Part shown: positions 39,299 to 39,748 of the stretch, in pieces
Position numbering within the stretch: the first letter of the stretch is position 1
Layout of the letters: every line of letters starts with the position of its first letter
Virus record (IMG/VR): IMGVR_UViG_3300008339_000146
Coordinates: 1-39,748 of that record
Direction: 5' to 3' (one strand)
Origin: a virus
Length of the DNA stretch: 39,748 nucleotides
Notes under the pieces: model-generated
What the model saw: the letters and a program-made list of their open reading frames with translations, nothing else
What the model was told of the DNA's origin: nothing
Databases searched by the model: none
Translations under genes and position numbers: made by a program

Positions 39299-39312
39299 GT
39301 TAAATCATCTTT

Positions 39313-39748
39313 TTATAGTCTATGATACTTCTTAAAAGTATCCATTGCTCTGTGAATAACTTTGTCTTGATGAGCATCAAATCCTGGATGTCCGGATTTA
39401 AAATCTGGACCAACTTCTTCCATAACATTTGACCAACTATCTGCAACTTCTTTATTTAGACCCTGATCAAAGTGCGGTTCATACTGTATTCTTTTAGATG
39501 GATCGAGTTCTGTACCGTCGTCTTCTTTTATGCTGAATCTCGGATCATGCATCCATTTACCTTTTCCAGGATACATTATATCATTGGATTCTGCAATAAT
39601 CTTCTGATTGTGCTTTCCTAAATGTAAAGGAATATACGTGCTTTCTCCTCCGTGCCCATGATAATTTCTTAATATACCTTCAACTGCATCTAGACCACCA
39701 TGATGGTCATGTATATCTTTAAGATCTCTAACGCCATCTAGATGATGA
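39313..39748 (-). CDS. His/Asp-rich paralogue, 5' end outside window
   Basis: The frame is open to the right edge, so the N-terminus is missing. About 144 residues are visible: HHLDGVRDLKDIHDHHGGLD, AVEGILRNYHGHGGESTYIP, LHLGKHNQK, then a divergent acidic middle and HRAMDTFKKYHRL at the end. An internal ATG at 39576 is not the start because the conserved paralogous sequence continues upstream of it. It arose with the 38540 gene by duplication. Function unknown; its location beside an endolysin and the repeated C-terminal motif hint at a virion protein. Confidence 0.65.
   Translation of the reverse strand, partial: HHLDGVRDLKDIHDHHGGLDAVEGILRNYHGHGGESTYIPLHLGKHNQKIIAESNDIMYPGKGKWMHDPRFSIKEDDGTELDPSKRIQYEPHFDQGLNKEVADSWSNVMEEVGPDFKSGHPGFDAHQDKVIHRAMDTFKKYHRL
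39657..39747 (-). repeat. Direct repeat copy 2 (in the partial paralogue)
   Basis: 91 bp with one mismatch to 38851-38941, offset 806 bp. The flanks diverge quickly, so the identity is confined to this block within the visible sequence. The repeat may continue beyond 39748. Confidence 0.95.

Noticed and set aside
39313-39576. Complete 87-aa gene starting at the internal ATG
   Set aside because: The same frame is open to the window edge and the upstream part is nearly identical to the neighbouring paralogue, so it is a partial longer gene.

Overview
This window is an internal piece of a large, AT-rich tailed double-stranded DNA phage (Caudoviricetes) or of an assembled viral contig. Every gene I can support lies on the minus strand, so transcription runs from base 39748 towards base 1. 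Genes are packed with short overlaps (ATGA, TAATG, GTGA), and the longest gene-free gap is about 140 bp. I see no tRNA, rRNA, CRISPR array, integrase or transposase. The host cannot be named from the sequence. A cellular-type replicase, a GroEL and a peptidoglycan-active M15 peptidase point to a lytic phage of a bacterium.

Layout in direction of transcription. (1) 39748-37794: two tandem paralogous His/Asp-rich proteins (the first cut by the window edge), an M15 endolysin-like peptidase, a small protein, and a hairpin/T-run block. (2) 37653-33573: dimeric-type dUTPase, a DNA methyltransferase-like protein without a recognisable catalytic motif, GroEL, a membrane-anchored low-complexity protein, a zinc-ribbon protein and a membrane-anchored PDZ protein. 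(3) 33576-20005: replication and recombination, with SbcC/gp46, a Cys-containing putative virion protein, RuvC-like resolvase, a DnaE-family polymerase with its own N-terminal proofreading exonuclease, gp32-like SSB, a possible UvsY-like mediator, UvsX/RecA and SbcD/gp47. Small genes lie between them, including three not evident from simple long-ORF reading (53, 43 and 81 aa). (4) 20005-15578: small and large terminase and portal. (5) 15537-12568: an inserted nucleotide/regulatory block (P-loop dNMP kinase-like, nucleotidyltransferase-like, Gre-like, NadR-like P-loop kinase, Cys-rich HTH protein). (6) 12534-8314: prohead protease with a scaffold-like part and zinc ribbon, a small head protein, an acidic scaffold-like protein and the major capsid protein, ended by a strong hairpin terminator. 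(7) 8250-1: ParB-like protein and neighbour with a shared N-terminal tag, DUF3310 protein, T5 A1-like metallophosphoesterase, and several probable virion/neck proteins.

The genes form one lytic programme: a self-sufficient replisome and recombination core (cellular Pol III alpha combined with T4-like UvsX, SSB, gp46 and gp47), nucleotide supply and dUTP removal, DNA packaging, and capsid building with proteolytic maturation. GroEL probably assists folding of virion or replication proteins.

The most interesting signals are regulatory. A recurrent GTATAAT element without a visible -35 box precedes gene groups. Several genes that lack a Shine-Dalgarno sequence have this element only 6-9 nt before the start codon, which predicts leaderless mRNAs. 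One promoter sits inside a hairpin that would hide the ribosome site in read-through RNA, like the logic of T4 gene e. Also notable are a GYGGAG-type motif shared by the capsid protein, the protease and a third protein, an Ig-like insertion in the capsid protein, and a small ORF whose best start codon is ATT.
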